Origin: Psychromonas sp030397575
GTDB lineage: Bacteria; Pseudomonadota; Gammaproteobacteria; Enterobacterales; Psychromonadaceae
DNA length: 64,000 bases
Direction: 5' to 3' (one strand)
NCBI RefSeq assembly: GCF_046250175.1
Contig: NZ_CP176468.1
The notes under the pieces were generated by a model. The model worked only from the letters and a program-made list of their open reading frames with translations. It ran no database searches and was not told where the DNA came from. Each line of letters starts with the position of its first letter. The stretch's first letter is position 1. A program made the position numbers and the translations under genes. Below, piece by piece: positions 25,639-33,384 of this stretch.

Positions 25639-27630
25639 TTAGAACTGGTAAGAAGCAGAAATTTTGATGTTACGTCCAGGTTCATAGTCCGTTGTGTATC
25701 TATCTTCTTCTAGACTCGTGTAATTAGAAGCATGTGAAGCATATTGCTCATCAAAGATATTATCGATACCAGCTGTTAATGTTAGGTCTTGCACTTGTTT
25801 AGGCATCCATTGAATAGATAAATCATGTACATCGTAACCCGCTTTCGAGGTATCTTCTGATACATCTTTATGCAAATCTAACGTCACCATACTTGTCCAG
25901 TTTACTTTCACGTTGACGCTTGGGAAGGTGTAACCTAGGTTAAGTGAGAAACTATCACCTACTTCATTATCCAATGCTTGGCCAACTGTTTTTAGGTAAT
26001 CTGAGTTAGCATCTTCATTAACATCGGTGTATTCAGAATCAGAGTGTGAGTATGTTAAACGGCTAGTGAATTGACCTTTACGCATGTTAACACTTGATTC
26101 AACACCTTTAATTTGCACGTCACCTAAGTTCTCAATACCCACTTTACCAGTGATTGAGTTATCAATGTAATCATCAATTTGCGTTTCAAATAAAGTAACA
26201 GAGAAACCAAATGTATCCATACCCGCAAAGTTTAGTGTTTCGTAAGATAAACCTAACTCATAGTTGATACCCGTTTCAGCTTTTAGATCTGGGTTGTCAT
26301 CATGTACTGTTGATAAAAATGAACCTGGTAATGCAGGACCTTGGAATAACTCTGTTGCACTTGCACGAGTAGTCCATTGATCATTAATCATGTATTCAGC
26401 TGCTAATGCAAAGCTTACCTCTTTGAATGTTTCATCAGATGAATTTGCATCCATTGCATAGACATCGTAACGGACACCTGGAGTCACTAAAAGCTTGTCA
26501 GTTAATGCTATTTCATTTTCTGCATATACAGCGATGCTTTTAGTTGATTCTTTATTGCCTACTCTTTCGCCGTCAGTGGTTCTTTCCGCATCTTGTGTTT
26601 GACCTTCAATACCGTAGCGTAACGTATAAGAGGCTTCACTTGCTTGAACATCAGTCTCTGCCAATACTTTGAAACCTATGTTGTTGGTAATACCTTCATT
26701 ATTGGTACTGCCTTCACCGTAATCTGGATTATAAGTCATGGTGTTACTGTACAGTGTTGAGTTAATCTGAGTTTGGGCGAGTGATAACTCGTGGTTTAAC
26801 GTGATAGTTTCTCTGTTATATGAAATATCATAGATTGCGCCTGTTGGATCATACTCTGCACCTAAGTTGGTTCGAAGTGCATAGTCACCTGAATCATCGT
26901 AGTAGTCATAACTCAGCTCTAATCTATTTGAATCACTGAAGTTAAAACCTGCTTTTAGTAAGATATTTTGCATCTTACCTTCTTGGCCTAGTTTCTCGTT
27001 ACCTTCACCGTCAACAGAGTTGTTACGGTCAATCGCGTTATAATACGCTAAGAAATCAAAGTGCTCATTGATACGTGAATAAACAGTACCTGAGTATGAG
27101 TAATAATCATTGTCTGCATAACCACCGTAAATACGTGCTCCTACTGTTTCACCCTCTCTTAATAGGTCGTCAGCATCTTTAGTTTCAAAAGCTACGCCAC
27201 CACTCAAACCACCATTAATGATAGAGTTTGTGCCTACTTGTAAATCAACAGATTGAAGAATATCTGGATTGATTAGCAGGTTACCAACGTGATGGAATAC
27301 ATTGTTACTTTGGTCTGCGCCATCAATAGTGATATTTAAATCTGTTTCAGTTACACCACGAATATTAATCGATTGGTTTAGTGAGTGCGAGCCGCCTACA
27401 TCAACACCTGCTTGGTCACGTAACAAAACACTTACGTGGTGAGCTTGTTTTGATTCAATATCATGTGTTAATAAAGACGTTTCGTTGTTAATTTGGGTAC
27501 CCCAAACCTCAACTACACCATAAGTTGTTGCCGTAGATATTTCTGACTCTGTTGCAAATGCAGAAGCAGAAAGTACTGAGCTGATCATGATGGTAATAGG
27601 TAGGCGCTTGAATGGTAATGAATTATGCAT
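25639..27630 (-). CDS. TonB-dependent outer-membrane receptor (iron/heme or siderophore uptake)
   Basis: 663 aa. Signal peptide to about residue 26 (ASAFA). The plug domain has SLNQSINIRGVTETDLNITIDGAD and VDLQVGTNSIINGGLSGGVAFETKDA; a 22-strand barrel region follows, ending in the typical C-terminal ISASYQF with a terminal Phe. DNIFDEQY...YEPGRN near the end is shared by many iron-complex and heme receptors. A strong Fur box lies 121 bases upstream, so it should be induced by iron limitation. The ligand cannot be named from sequence. Confidence 0.9.
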   Translation of the reverse strand: MHNSLPFKRLPITIMISSVLSASAFATESEISTATTYGVVEVWGTQINNETSLLTHDIESKQAHHVSVLLRDQAGVDVGGSHSLNQSINIRGVTETDLNITIDGADQSNNVFHHVGNLLINPDILQSVDLQVGTNSIINGGLSGGVAFETKDADDLLREGETVGARIYGGYADNDYYSYSGTVYSRINEHFDFLAYYNAIDRNNSVDGEGNEKLGQEGKMQNILLKAGFNFSDSNRLELSYDYYDDSGDYALRTNLGAEYDPTGAIYDISYNRETITLNHELSLAQTQINSTLYSNTMTYNPDYGEGSTNNEGITNNIGFKVLAETDVQASEASYTLRYGIEGQTQDAERTTDGERVGNKESTKSIAVYAENEIALTDKLLVTPGVRYDVYAMDANSSDETFKEVSFALAAEYMINDQWTTRASATELFQGPALPGSFLSTVHDDNPDLKAETGINYELGLSYETLNFAGMDTFGFSVTLFETQIDDYIDNSITGKVGIENLGDVQIKGVESSVNMRKGQFTSRLTYSHSDSEYTDVNEDANSDYLKTVGQALDNEVGDSFSLNLGYTFPSVNVKVNWTSMVTLDLHKDVSEDTSKAGYDVHDLSIQWMPKQVQDLTLTAGIDNIFDEQYASHASNYTSLEEDRYTTDYEPGRNIKISASYQF

Positions 27631-27750
27631 TGTTTATCTCATCCTGAAATAATACTGAACTTATTTTAACGTTATCAATCATATAGATAACTTACACAGA
27701 GTAGGAACGCTGTTAATAGGTACGGTATAGATATAAAAACTTACTTTGTC

Positions 27751-27769
27751 GGTAATGATTATCATTAAC
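27751..27769. promoter_or_regulatory. Fur box upstream of the TonB receptor
   Basis: GGTAATGATTATCATTAAC matches 16 of 19 bases of the E. coli Fur consensus GATAATGATAATCATTATC and is nearly palindromic. It lies between the receptor (-) and the small frame at 27845 (+) and could control both. Confidence 0.85.
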
Positions 27770-27844
27770 GTGATTTGCAGAGGATTAGACTTTATATTGA
27801 TATTAAAGGCAATCATTCTCATATGCATTTAAGAGATATTGATT

Positions 27845-28039
27845 ATGCGCATAATAAATGTAAGTTATGTAAAGATTTTTATCATGTTGATTTTAATGTT
27901 TTTATTTTTTAATAGAATCATTGATAAAACAATGAAGCATTGTGTTGTATTAAATAATAATAACATTCGATGTTTAAATTTTGATTTTTTTGCTTATTCG
28001 GGGTTAGATCTAGGTCAATCAATACCTATAAGCAAATAA
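27845..28039 (+). CDS. Possible small membrane protein divergent from the TonB receptor
   Basis: 64 aa from ATG 27845 (AAGAGA upstream). N-terminal hydrophobic helix (YVKIFIMLILMFLFF), then a polar Cys-containing tail. No family recognised. Its closeness to the Fur box suggests iron control if it is real. Extreme AT content makes chance likely. Confidence 0.3.
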   Translation: MRIINVSYVKIFIMLILMFLFFNRIIDKTMKHCVVLNNNNIRCLNFDFFAYSGLDLGQSIPISK

Positions 28040-28264
28040 ACTAAGTATTTCTCAACTTTCCCTTTTGCCCATCAGCACTTTTGTCCTCACTTTTAAGCAT
28101 TTAATGCGCTGAACGCATGCCATCATGATTGCTCTTTTTTATATCAGCAAAATATAAGTCATTTATTATGTTTGCCGTTCATCACGAATAATTGAATTAA
28201 AAACGGCTTTATTGAGGTCTTTTATTAGTAATAAATTATTTATATTACTGAGGAAAGTTAGCTG
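28040..28264. other. Intergenic region before the diiron/ketosynthase module
   Basis: About 225 bases, AT-rich; should contain the promoter for the genes that follow. No box was assigned. A minus-strand frame at 28166-28363 has no support. Confidence 0.5.
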
Positions 28265-28384
28265 ATGACTTTGAATGACAAAGAAAGCATTTATATGACT
28301 GTGTATGTACTGGTTTCTGTGAAATCCCAAGTAGTTTCCGTTGATGATTGTTGTATTCAGCAAGGTGGGTGGTATGCCTCATAA
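28265..28384 (+). CDS. Possible 39-residue leader or small protein coupled to the diiron gene
   Basis: ATG 28265 has AGGAAAG seven bases upstream, a better site than most genes nearby. The product runs MTLNDKESIYMTVYVLV... and contains a Cys-Cys pair and an SVDDCCIQQGGWYAS end. Its stop overlaps the start of the diiron-protein gene by 11 bases, the pattern of translational coupling. No family recognised; it may be a leader peptide or a genuine small subunit. Confidence 0.35.
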   Translation: MTLNDKESIYMTVYVLVSVKSQVVSVDDCCIQQGGWYAS

Positions 28385-29108
28385 TCAGTCGCGTTGCTTT
28401 CTATTACCTAATGCACATCAAGCTCATGTGCCGATAACATCTAACGCCAATGGCCAACGTATTAGTGACTGGATCAATAACCCTGATAATTGTGCTGCAG
28501 ATTGGTCTGCTGAGGAGCAATTCATCCTGGCTCATTTGATCCCGTTATTGCTATGTGGTGAACAATCTGCACAGTTAGTTTTTAATCAAGAAATTACGCG
28601 CTTATTTTCGCAATCAACTGCTGAAAACCAAGTTATGATTAATAGCTTAATTGAGGTAGAACAAGACGAGTCTCGTCATGATCAAGCCTTGCAATGGATA
28701 CTTGAACATTTACCGGTTGTGCCAACACAGAAAAAGATACAAGGCCAAGCAAGATTGTTTTATGCCAAGTTAGGCAGGAGAGAGTGGCGGTGCCAGCATT
28801 TTATTAAAATTGCCGTATTAGATGCTTGTGTTACTCAAATTATGCATGAATTTGAGCATTCATTATTAGGCAGCTCTCATCCTTTTGCCATACTTTGCGG
28901 TTTGATTAAAAAAGATGAAGCTAAACACGTTTATATAGCAAAACATCATGCTCAAGTGCTAGGAGCAACATCTGCTATGTTTAAGTTAGAACAAGCAGTG
29001 GTTAGTCAGAGTTTACACAAACTACTAGCAACACAAGAGCAGCATTTTTCAGCATTAGGCGTAGATCTAGCACGTATCTTTAGTGCTTTGGAGGCCAAAT
29101 GGCAGTAA
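28374..29108 (+). CDS. Ferritin-like diiron protein (putative oxygenase), partner of KAS III
   Basis: 244 aa from ATG 28374 (AGGTGG upstream). All-helical. Two ExxH motifs, Glu99-x-x-His102 (QDESRHDQA) and Glu182-x-x-His185 (KDEAKHVYIAKHH), with further Glu at 94/96 and 159/161, give the four-helix diiron ligand set of ferritin-like oxygenases; an AurF-type N-oxygenase is one possible relative. There is no signal peptide. It overlaps the following ketosynthase by 10 bases, so the two are made together. Oxidation of a thioester-bound or amine substrate delivered by the ketosynthase is inference. Confidence 0.7.
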   Translation: MPHNQSRCFLLPNAHQAHVPITSNANGQRISDWINNPDNCAADWSAEEQFILAHLIPLLLCGEQSAQLVFNQEITRLFSQSTAENQVMINSLIEVEQDESRHDQALQWILEHLPVVPTQKKIQGQARLFYAKLGRREWRCQHFIKIAVLDACVTQIMHEFEHSLLGSSHPFAILCGLIKKDEAKHVYIAKHHAQVLGATSAMFKLEQAVVSQSLHKLLATQEQHFSALGVDLARIFSALEAKWQ

Positions 29109-30148
29109 CTTTTGCACCGAATGACCTTAATTTATTATCAATTAATGCAGTATTGCCTCCTCAACAAGTAACCAATAAAACTTTGTTTGATACCCTTGAA
29201 ACCTTATGCGGTCGAACTGTAAAAAGAAAGGCTGAAATCATTGCTAATCGCTTAGGGGTTCAGAAGCGACATTTGGTACGAGATTTAACTACCCCCCTGA
29301 GTGCCTGTATTCCATCAAGTATTGATATGAGCAGTGAAGCTTTAACAAATGCTCTTTTGTCAGCTAATCTATCTGCCTCTGATCTTGGTTATTTATTAAG
29401 TCATACTTGCACGCCACATACACAAGTTCCGCCTAATGCTTCATGGATTGCTGATAAACTTGAGGTGAATGCTCCTTACTTGGAACTACGACAAGCTTGT
29501 ACTGGTTTTGCTAATGCCTTACAAATTGCTAGCGCCTTTAGCTTAAGTGAGCCTAAGCCTTTAGCAATTGTCGGTTGTGAAACTGGCTCAGTATATTTTG
29601 ATATCAATAAAGACTTTATTAGTACCTCTCAATTGGTCAATTATATGCAAATGGGGGATGGTTGTGCCGCGGCGATAGTGCAACATGCAACTCAATCAAA
29701 GCAACGTATTAGTGATATGTATATTGGTCAAATTGGCCACGGTAAGGAACCTGGTTTTTACTTAGATGGTGGATCAAATACGGTTGGCGCAGGAGAAATG
29801 GCGCGCTTTCACCATAATACTGAAGCGGTTAAAAAAAGCGGGGAAAAGCTGTTTGAGCTTGGTTTGCAGGCAGTGTTATCACGTGGTTATCAGGTAGAGG
29901 ATTTTGATTATATTTTACCACATCAAGCTAATGGGCATATTGATACCATGATCGCAAAAAAATTAGGTGTCCCCATACAAGGTGTGATTAATGATGGCAA
30001 AGTGTTAGGTAATTTAGGCTCTGCTGCTATTTGGGTTAGTTTAGCAAGAATGATCAATTCAGGTAAGTTGAAGAGGGGAGATAAAGTGATTGTATTAGGG
30101 GCTGAAGCAACTAAGTACCTCTATGGTGGCTTTGTGTATACTCATTAG
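29099..30148 (+). CDS. 3-oxoacyl-ACP synthase III-like (FabH family) ketosynthase
   Basis: 349 aa thiolase-fold condensing enzyme. The Cys-His-Asn triad is intact: Cys134 (RQACTGFANAL), His275 (LPHQANGHID), Asn305 (VLGNLGSAA). GGAGG lies five to six bases before the ATG. It is not the housekeeping FabH (no fab cluster nearby) and has an N-terminal extension-like region with RLGVQKRH typical of secondary-metabolism KAS III. With the overlapping diiron gene it forms a two-gene module that probably makes or tailors a small acyl compound. An inverted repeat follows. Confidence 0.88.
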   Translation: MAVTFAPNDLNLLSINAVLPPQQVTNKTLFDTLETLCGRTVKRKAEIIANRLGVQKRHLVRDLTTPLSACIPSSIDMSSEALTNALLSANLSASDLGYLLSHTCTPHTQVPPNASWIADKLEVNAPYLELRQACTGFANALQIASAFSLSEPKPLAIVGCETGSVYFDINKDFISTSQLVNYMQMGDGCAAAIVQHATQSKQRISDMYIGQIGHGKEPGFYLDGGSNTVGAGEMARFHHNTEAVKKSGEKLFELGLQAVLSRGYQVEDFDYILPHQANGHIDTMIAKKLGVPIQGVINDGKVLGNLGSAAIWVSLARMINSGKLKRGDKVIVLGAEATKYLYGGFVYTH

Positions 30149-30158
30149 AGTAAATAGG

Positions 30159-30190
30159 CAGAGTTTGTCAGCTTTATTTAACAAACTCTG
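30159..30190 (+). terminator. Stem-loop after the ketosynthase gene
   Basis: Perfect 10-base arms CAGAGTTTGT and ACAAACTCTG with a 12-base loop, followed by TCCTTATTGTT. The T-tract is poor, but the position after the stop suggests transcript termination. Confidence 0.6.
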
Positions 30191-30214
30191 TCCTTATTGT
30201 TCATACTATTTAAC

Positions 30215-30646
30215 TTAATATTGGTATTGGTACTTTTGCGTTAATCTTTGTAGTTTAAAAAAGTATTCGTTGTTATTTATTTCACCGTTTTTGTATTGAA
30301 ACTCTAATATTAACAGCTCTTCCTCATGTTGCTTTTTGAGGCGATAAGCGGTCATATCATAGTTAATTTTCATGGCGCCATTCCAACCATTGACTGGTTC
30401 CCACAAAATAGAAATTGGCCATAGCAGCAGGTTAGTAATACCGCGTCCTGGGTTGCCTGTATAAAAGGACCCAGCACCAGGTAATACACCTAGTAAGGCA
30501 CCTAAAGTAGGTGTTTTTTCTTCTACTAATACACCATCGTTTTCAAATGCGGCATACTCTCTTTCTTGTCTATCAGTTAATCCACCCACACATCCAGATA
30601 ATGTTAAAAAAGCACAATTTAACATTATAATTTTTGCAAACTTCAT
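30215..30646 (-). CDS. Small lipoprotein with TM2-like hydrophobic segment
   Basis: 143 aa. Lipoprotein signal ending in LSGC (Cys at about residue 19). A Gly/Pro-rich segment GALLGVLPGAGSFYTGNPGRGITNLLLWPISILWEP resembles TM2/DUF5683-type proteins, and the C-terminus (NGEINNNEYFFKLQRL) resembles a SHOCT motif. Function unknown. Monocistronic and convergent with the ketosynthase. Confidence 0.75.
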   Translation of the reverse strand: MKFAKIIMLNCAFLTLSGCVGGLTDRQEREYAAFENDGVLVEEKTPTLGALLGVLPGAGSFYTGNPGRGITNLLLWPISILWEPVNGWNGAMKINYDMTAYRLKKQHEEELLILEFQYKNGEINNNEYFFKLQRLTQKYQYQY

Positions 30647-31670
30647 TATTTTTCCTTTTAAAATTTAGGACTGATAATTTTTAAAGGTGATATTGGTTGA
30701 AAAGTGTAGGGTTACCATTAACTAAACAGCATTGACTACCTTTAAAACTATCATTTTTATTATTATTGTTATTAAAAAATAATGAGTCTGTTCTAATACT
30801 AATTTCATTAATTAAATGACCTATCTCCTGCTTTAAGTGACTTATTTAAAGGGGAATTAATTGTGCAAAAAGGGATCTATTTACATCAAATTCTACCTTT
30901 AGTTTAGCCATTGCTATTCAGGATACTATTCACTTTTTTAATGTTATCGGTATGACAAGCTATTTTCCTTCCTTTGATTAAATATTATGCTCAATAACAG
31001 CTATTTTATTATAATAATCGATGCTATTTGAGCAGCCTATTTACCTAATGTCACTTTAGGTATCGCTTGATGCGACTCACCTAGGTTTTTAACAATATTA
31101 TTTTTGTTATAAAGTTTAAAAACCAGCGCACATAATAAACTAATTGAGATGAAGAATGCAGTGTTAGTTGTAGCAGTTTCAAATAAAAATTGTGTGTATT
31201 TAAAGCAAAGTGAAGATATTGAGCGCATCGTAGAGATGTATATTTACCTCCACCAAGAGGGGTAATAAAGTATGTTAACTGCTTTTAAAATACCCAGAAG
31301 TCAATCATCTAAAGAGTTGATTATGTGAAATGGATTACAACGGTTATTCAACTTATTGCTTAATCGGCTTACATTTCATGTTATCGAATATTGATGAATT
31401 TAGTCGGATTACAATGTGGTTGATGGTGGATGTAATGTGGAAAATTAGAAGGATTTTGATTGCTCTCGAGGGCTTTTTATCTTTGTTAATTGGTTATAAC
31501 AATACCTGACATTTATTCTCCTTTATAGTCGGTAGTTAGAGTACGTGCTTTTTGTTGTTGTCCGTTGCTTTTTAGACTCAGAAATAGCCACTTCATGTAA
31601 ACTTATTTCTTTATATTCAGTCGGTTAAGTTTCGACTTAAAACAAACGCTTACTTTTCAAAAAATAAGCG
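30647..31670. other. Kilobase gap with gene debris
   Basis: No intact gene. Short fragments look coding-like: a GTG frame at 30863-30907 with an AGGGGA site but only 14 codons, and a 38-codon frame at 31149-31265 ending LKQSEDIERIVEMYIYLHQEG without a ribosome site. A minus-strand frame at 31037-31228 overlaps the latter. I read this as decayed sequence rather than functional genes. A hairpin (AACGCTTA / TAAGCGTT, 31645-31672) precedes the paeA promoter. Confidence 0.5.
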
Positions 31671-31698
31671 TTGTCGAATGCTAAACTCACACTATAAT
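31671..31698 (+). promoter_or_regulatory. Promoter of the paeA-like gene
   Basis: -35 TTGTCG (31671-31676), 16-base spacer, -10 TATAAT (31693-31698), 86 bases before the start codon. The -35 overlaps the right arm of the 31645-31672 hairpin, which could make it a control point. Confidence 0.65.
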
Positions 31699-31784
31699 GC
31701 GCCTGATTTTACGGCTAAATGGGTTAGCCTTTAATACAGTAACAATCGCCTTGAGCTGATTTGTTGCTATAAAAGGGTGTAAAA

Positions 31785-33062
31785 ATGAGTGATGTGTTGA
31801 GCATTGTTTTATTAATATTAGCAGGCGCAGTATTTGCTATGTCAGAGATATCTATTGCTGCTGCACGCAAGATAAAGCTGCGAGTGATGGCTGATGAAGG
31901 CAATACAAAAGCCTTAGAAGTGTTGGAGTTACAACAGCAACCAGGTAACTTTTTTGCGATGATGCAAATCGCTTTAAATGGTATTTCCATCTTAGGTGGG
32001 ATTATTGGTGAGCAAGCCTTAACACCTTATATTAAGCAGGTGATTAGCCTGTTTTATCAAGGCGGATTGTTAAATCAAATCAGTTTTATCCTCTCTTTTA
32101 TTTGTTTGACCTCCCTGTTTATTTTATTTGCTGATCTGTTACCTAAACGATTAGCGATTATCATGCCTGAGTCAGTCGCAATTCGCATTGTATCGTTAAT
32201 GCGCAGCATTACTTTCCTATTGATGCCGGCGGTATTTTTATTTAATGGTTTGACCAATATGATGCTACGTTTATTGCATATTCCAACTGAACGCACTGAG
32301 TTAGTGACCACTGAAGATATTATCGCGATGATGGATGCGGGTGCTGAAGATGGTAGTTTGCAAAAACAGGAATATCAGTTAATTGGTAATGTGTTTGACC
32401 TAGATGTTCGCACGATTGGCAGTGTGATGACTCCTCGTGATCAAATTATCTATTTTGACTTAGATGATAGCAGCGAAGATATTAGTCAGAAAATTATTGA
32501 ACAACCACACAATGACTTCTTAGTATGTAATGGTGGTTTAGATAATATTGAAGGTAGTATCGAATCGAAGGAGATTTTGCGTTTAGTGTTAAAAGGAGAG
32601 TTAGCACAAATTCACCCTACACAAGTGGATAAAGATCTTTTCTATCTGCCTGAAACGTTAACTCTTTCTGAGGCATTGAATGCGTTCAAAGTGGCAACTC
32701 AGCCTTTTGCTGTGATTGTGAATGAATACGCTACTGTGGTGGGGATTGTGACGGTTAAAGATTTGTTAAGCAGCTTTATGGGGGAATTAATCACGCATCA
32801 AGATGAAGAGCAAATAGTACAACGTGATGAATCTTCTTGGTTAATTGAGGGGGTAACGCCTATTAATGATGTGATGCGCTGTTTATCTATTGAAGATTTT
32901 CCAGATCGGACTCAATACGAAACCATCGCTGGGTTTATGATTTATACCTTGAAACGATTACCAAAACGTACTGATCACTTTACCCATCAAGACTACAAAT
33001 TTGAGGTGCTTGACCTTGAAGGGGTACGTGTTGAACAAATTTTAGTGACAAAACTTAAGTAA
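31785..33062 (+). CDS. paeA: PaeA/YtfL-like polyamine exporter (CNNM/CorC-HlyC family)
   Basis: 425 aa. N-terminal DUF21/CNNM membrane domain (about residues 1-175, opening with AMSEISIAAARKIKLR, the same signature as E. coli YtfL), two CBS domains (about 190-330), and a C-terminal CorC_HlyC domain (WLIEGVTPINDVMRCL...YETIAGFMIYTLKRLPKRTD). The match to E. coli YtfL/PaeA, described as a cadaverine/putrescine exporter, runs along the whole length in memory. The next genes downstream are speA and speB, which make putrescine, so the context supports export of the product. Confidence 0.85.
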   Translation: MSDVLSIVLLILAGAVFAMSEISIAAARKIKLRVMADEGNTKALEVLELQQQPGNFFAMMQIALNGISILGGIIGEQALTPYIKQVISLFYQGGLLNQISFILSFICLTSLFILFADLLPKRLAIIMPESVAIRIVSLMRSITFLLMPAVFLFNGLTNMMLRLLHIPTERTELVTTEDIIAMMDAGAEDGSLQKQEYQLIGNVFDLDVRTIGSVMTPRDQIIYFDLDDSSEDISQKIIEQPHNDFLVCNGGLDNIEGSIESKEILRLVLKGELAQIHPTQVDKDLFYLPETLTLSEALNAFKVATQPFAVIVNEYATVVGIVTVKDLLSSFMGELITHQDEEQIVQRDESSWLIEGVTPINDVMRCLSIEDFPDRTQYETIAGFMIYTLKRLPKRTDHFTHQDYKFEVLDLEGVRVEQILVTKLK

Positions 33063-33384
33063 GATTAATCATTCTTAATTAACTATTCAAAACACTCGCC
33101 ATGTTAAAAGCCTTTATTGGCTGTTCTTTATTTTACTCAAACACCGATATTACTTGGTGTTTGAGTTTGTTCTTTTGTTTAATTTCCCTTTTTCATGTTT
33201 CGTAATCAATAAAAATGTATATACACAACCTATCAAACAATTTTTTTGATTAAAAACTATAAAATTATTAGTTAGACGTCCTCGCTTTCTTCACCAATAA
33301 TCCGCGCCAATAAAACGGTTTGTTAACAGATGGCTTCAGTTTTCTGGGTCATCATTATTTCTACCTTATTTGTGAGATACGAAT
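33063..33384. other. Intergenic region between paeA-like gene and speA
   Basis: 322 bases. Contains the terminator at 33135-33166 and then the AT-rich speA leader with a TGTATATACA palindrome at 33216-33225. No gene is seen. Confidence 0.55.
33135..33172 (+). terminator. Terminator after the paeA-like gene
   Basis: Perfect 11-base arms ACTCAAACACC (33135-33145) and GGTGTTTGAGT (33156-33166), 10-base loop, then TTGTTCTTTTGTTT. Confidence 0.8.

Noticed and set aside
31037..31228. 63-codon minus-strand frame with one hydrophobic segment
   Set aside because: GGAGG lies about 19 bases from the ATG, too far; it overlaps another fragment on the opposite strand.
31149..31265. 38-codon plus frame ending YIYLHQEG
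   Set aside because: Composition looks coding-like but no ribosome site and no recognisable family; treated as debris.
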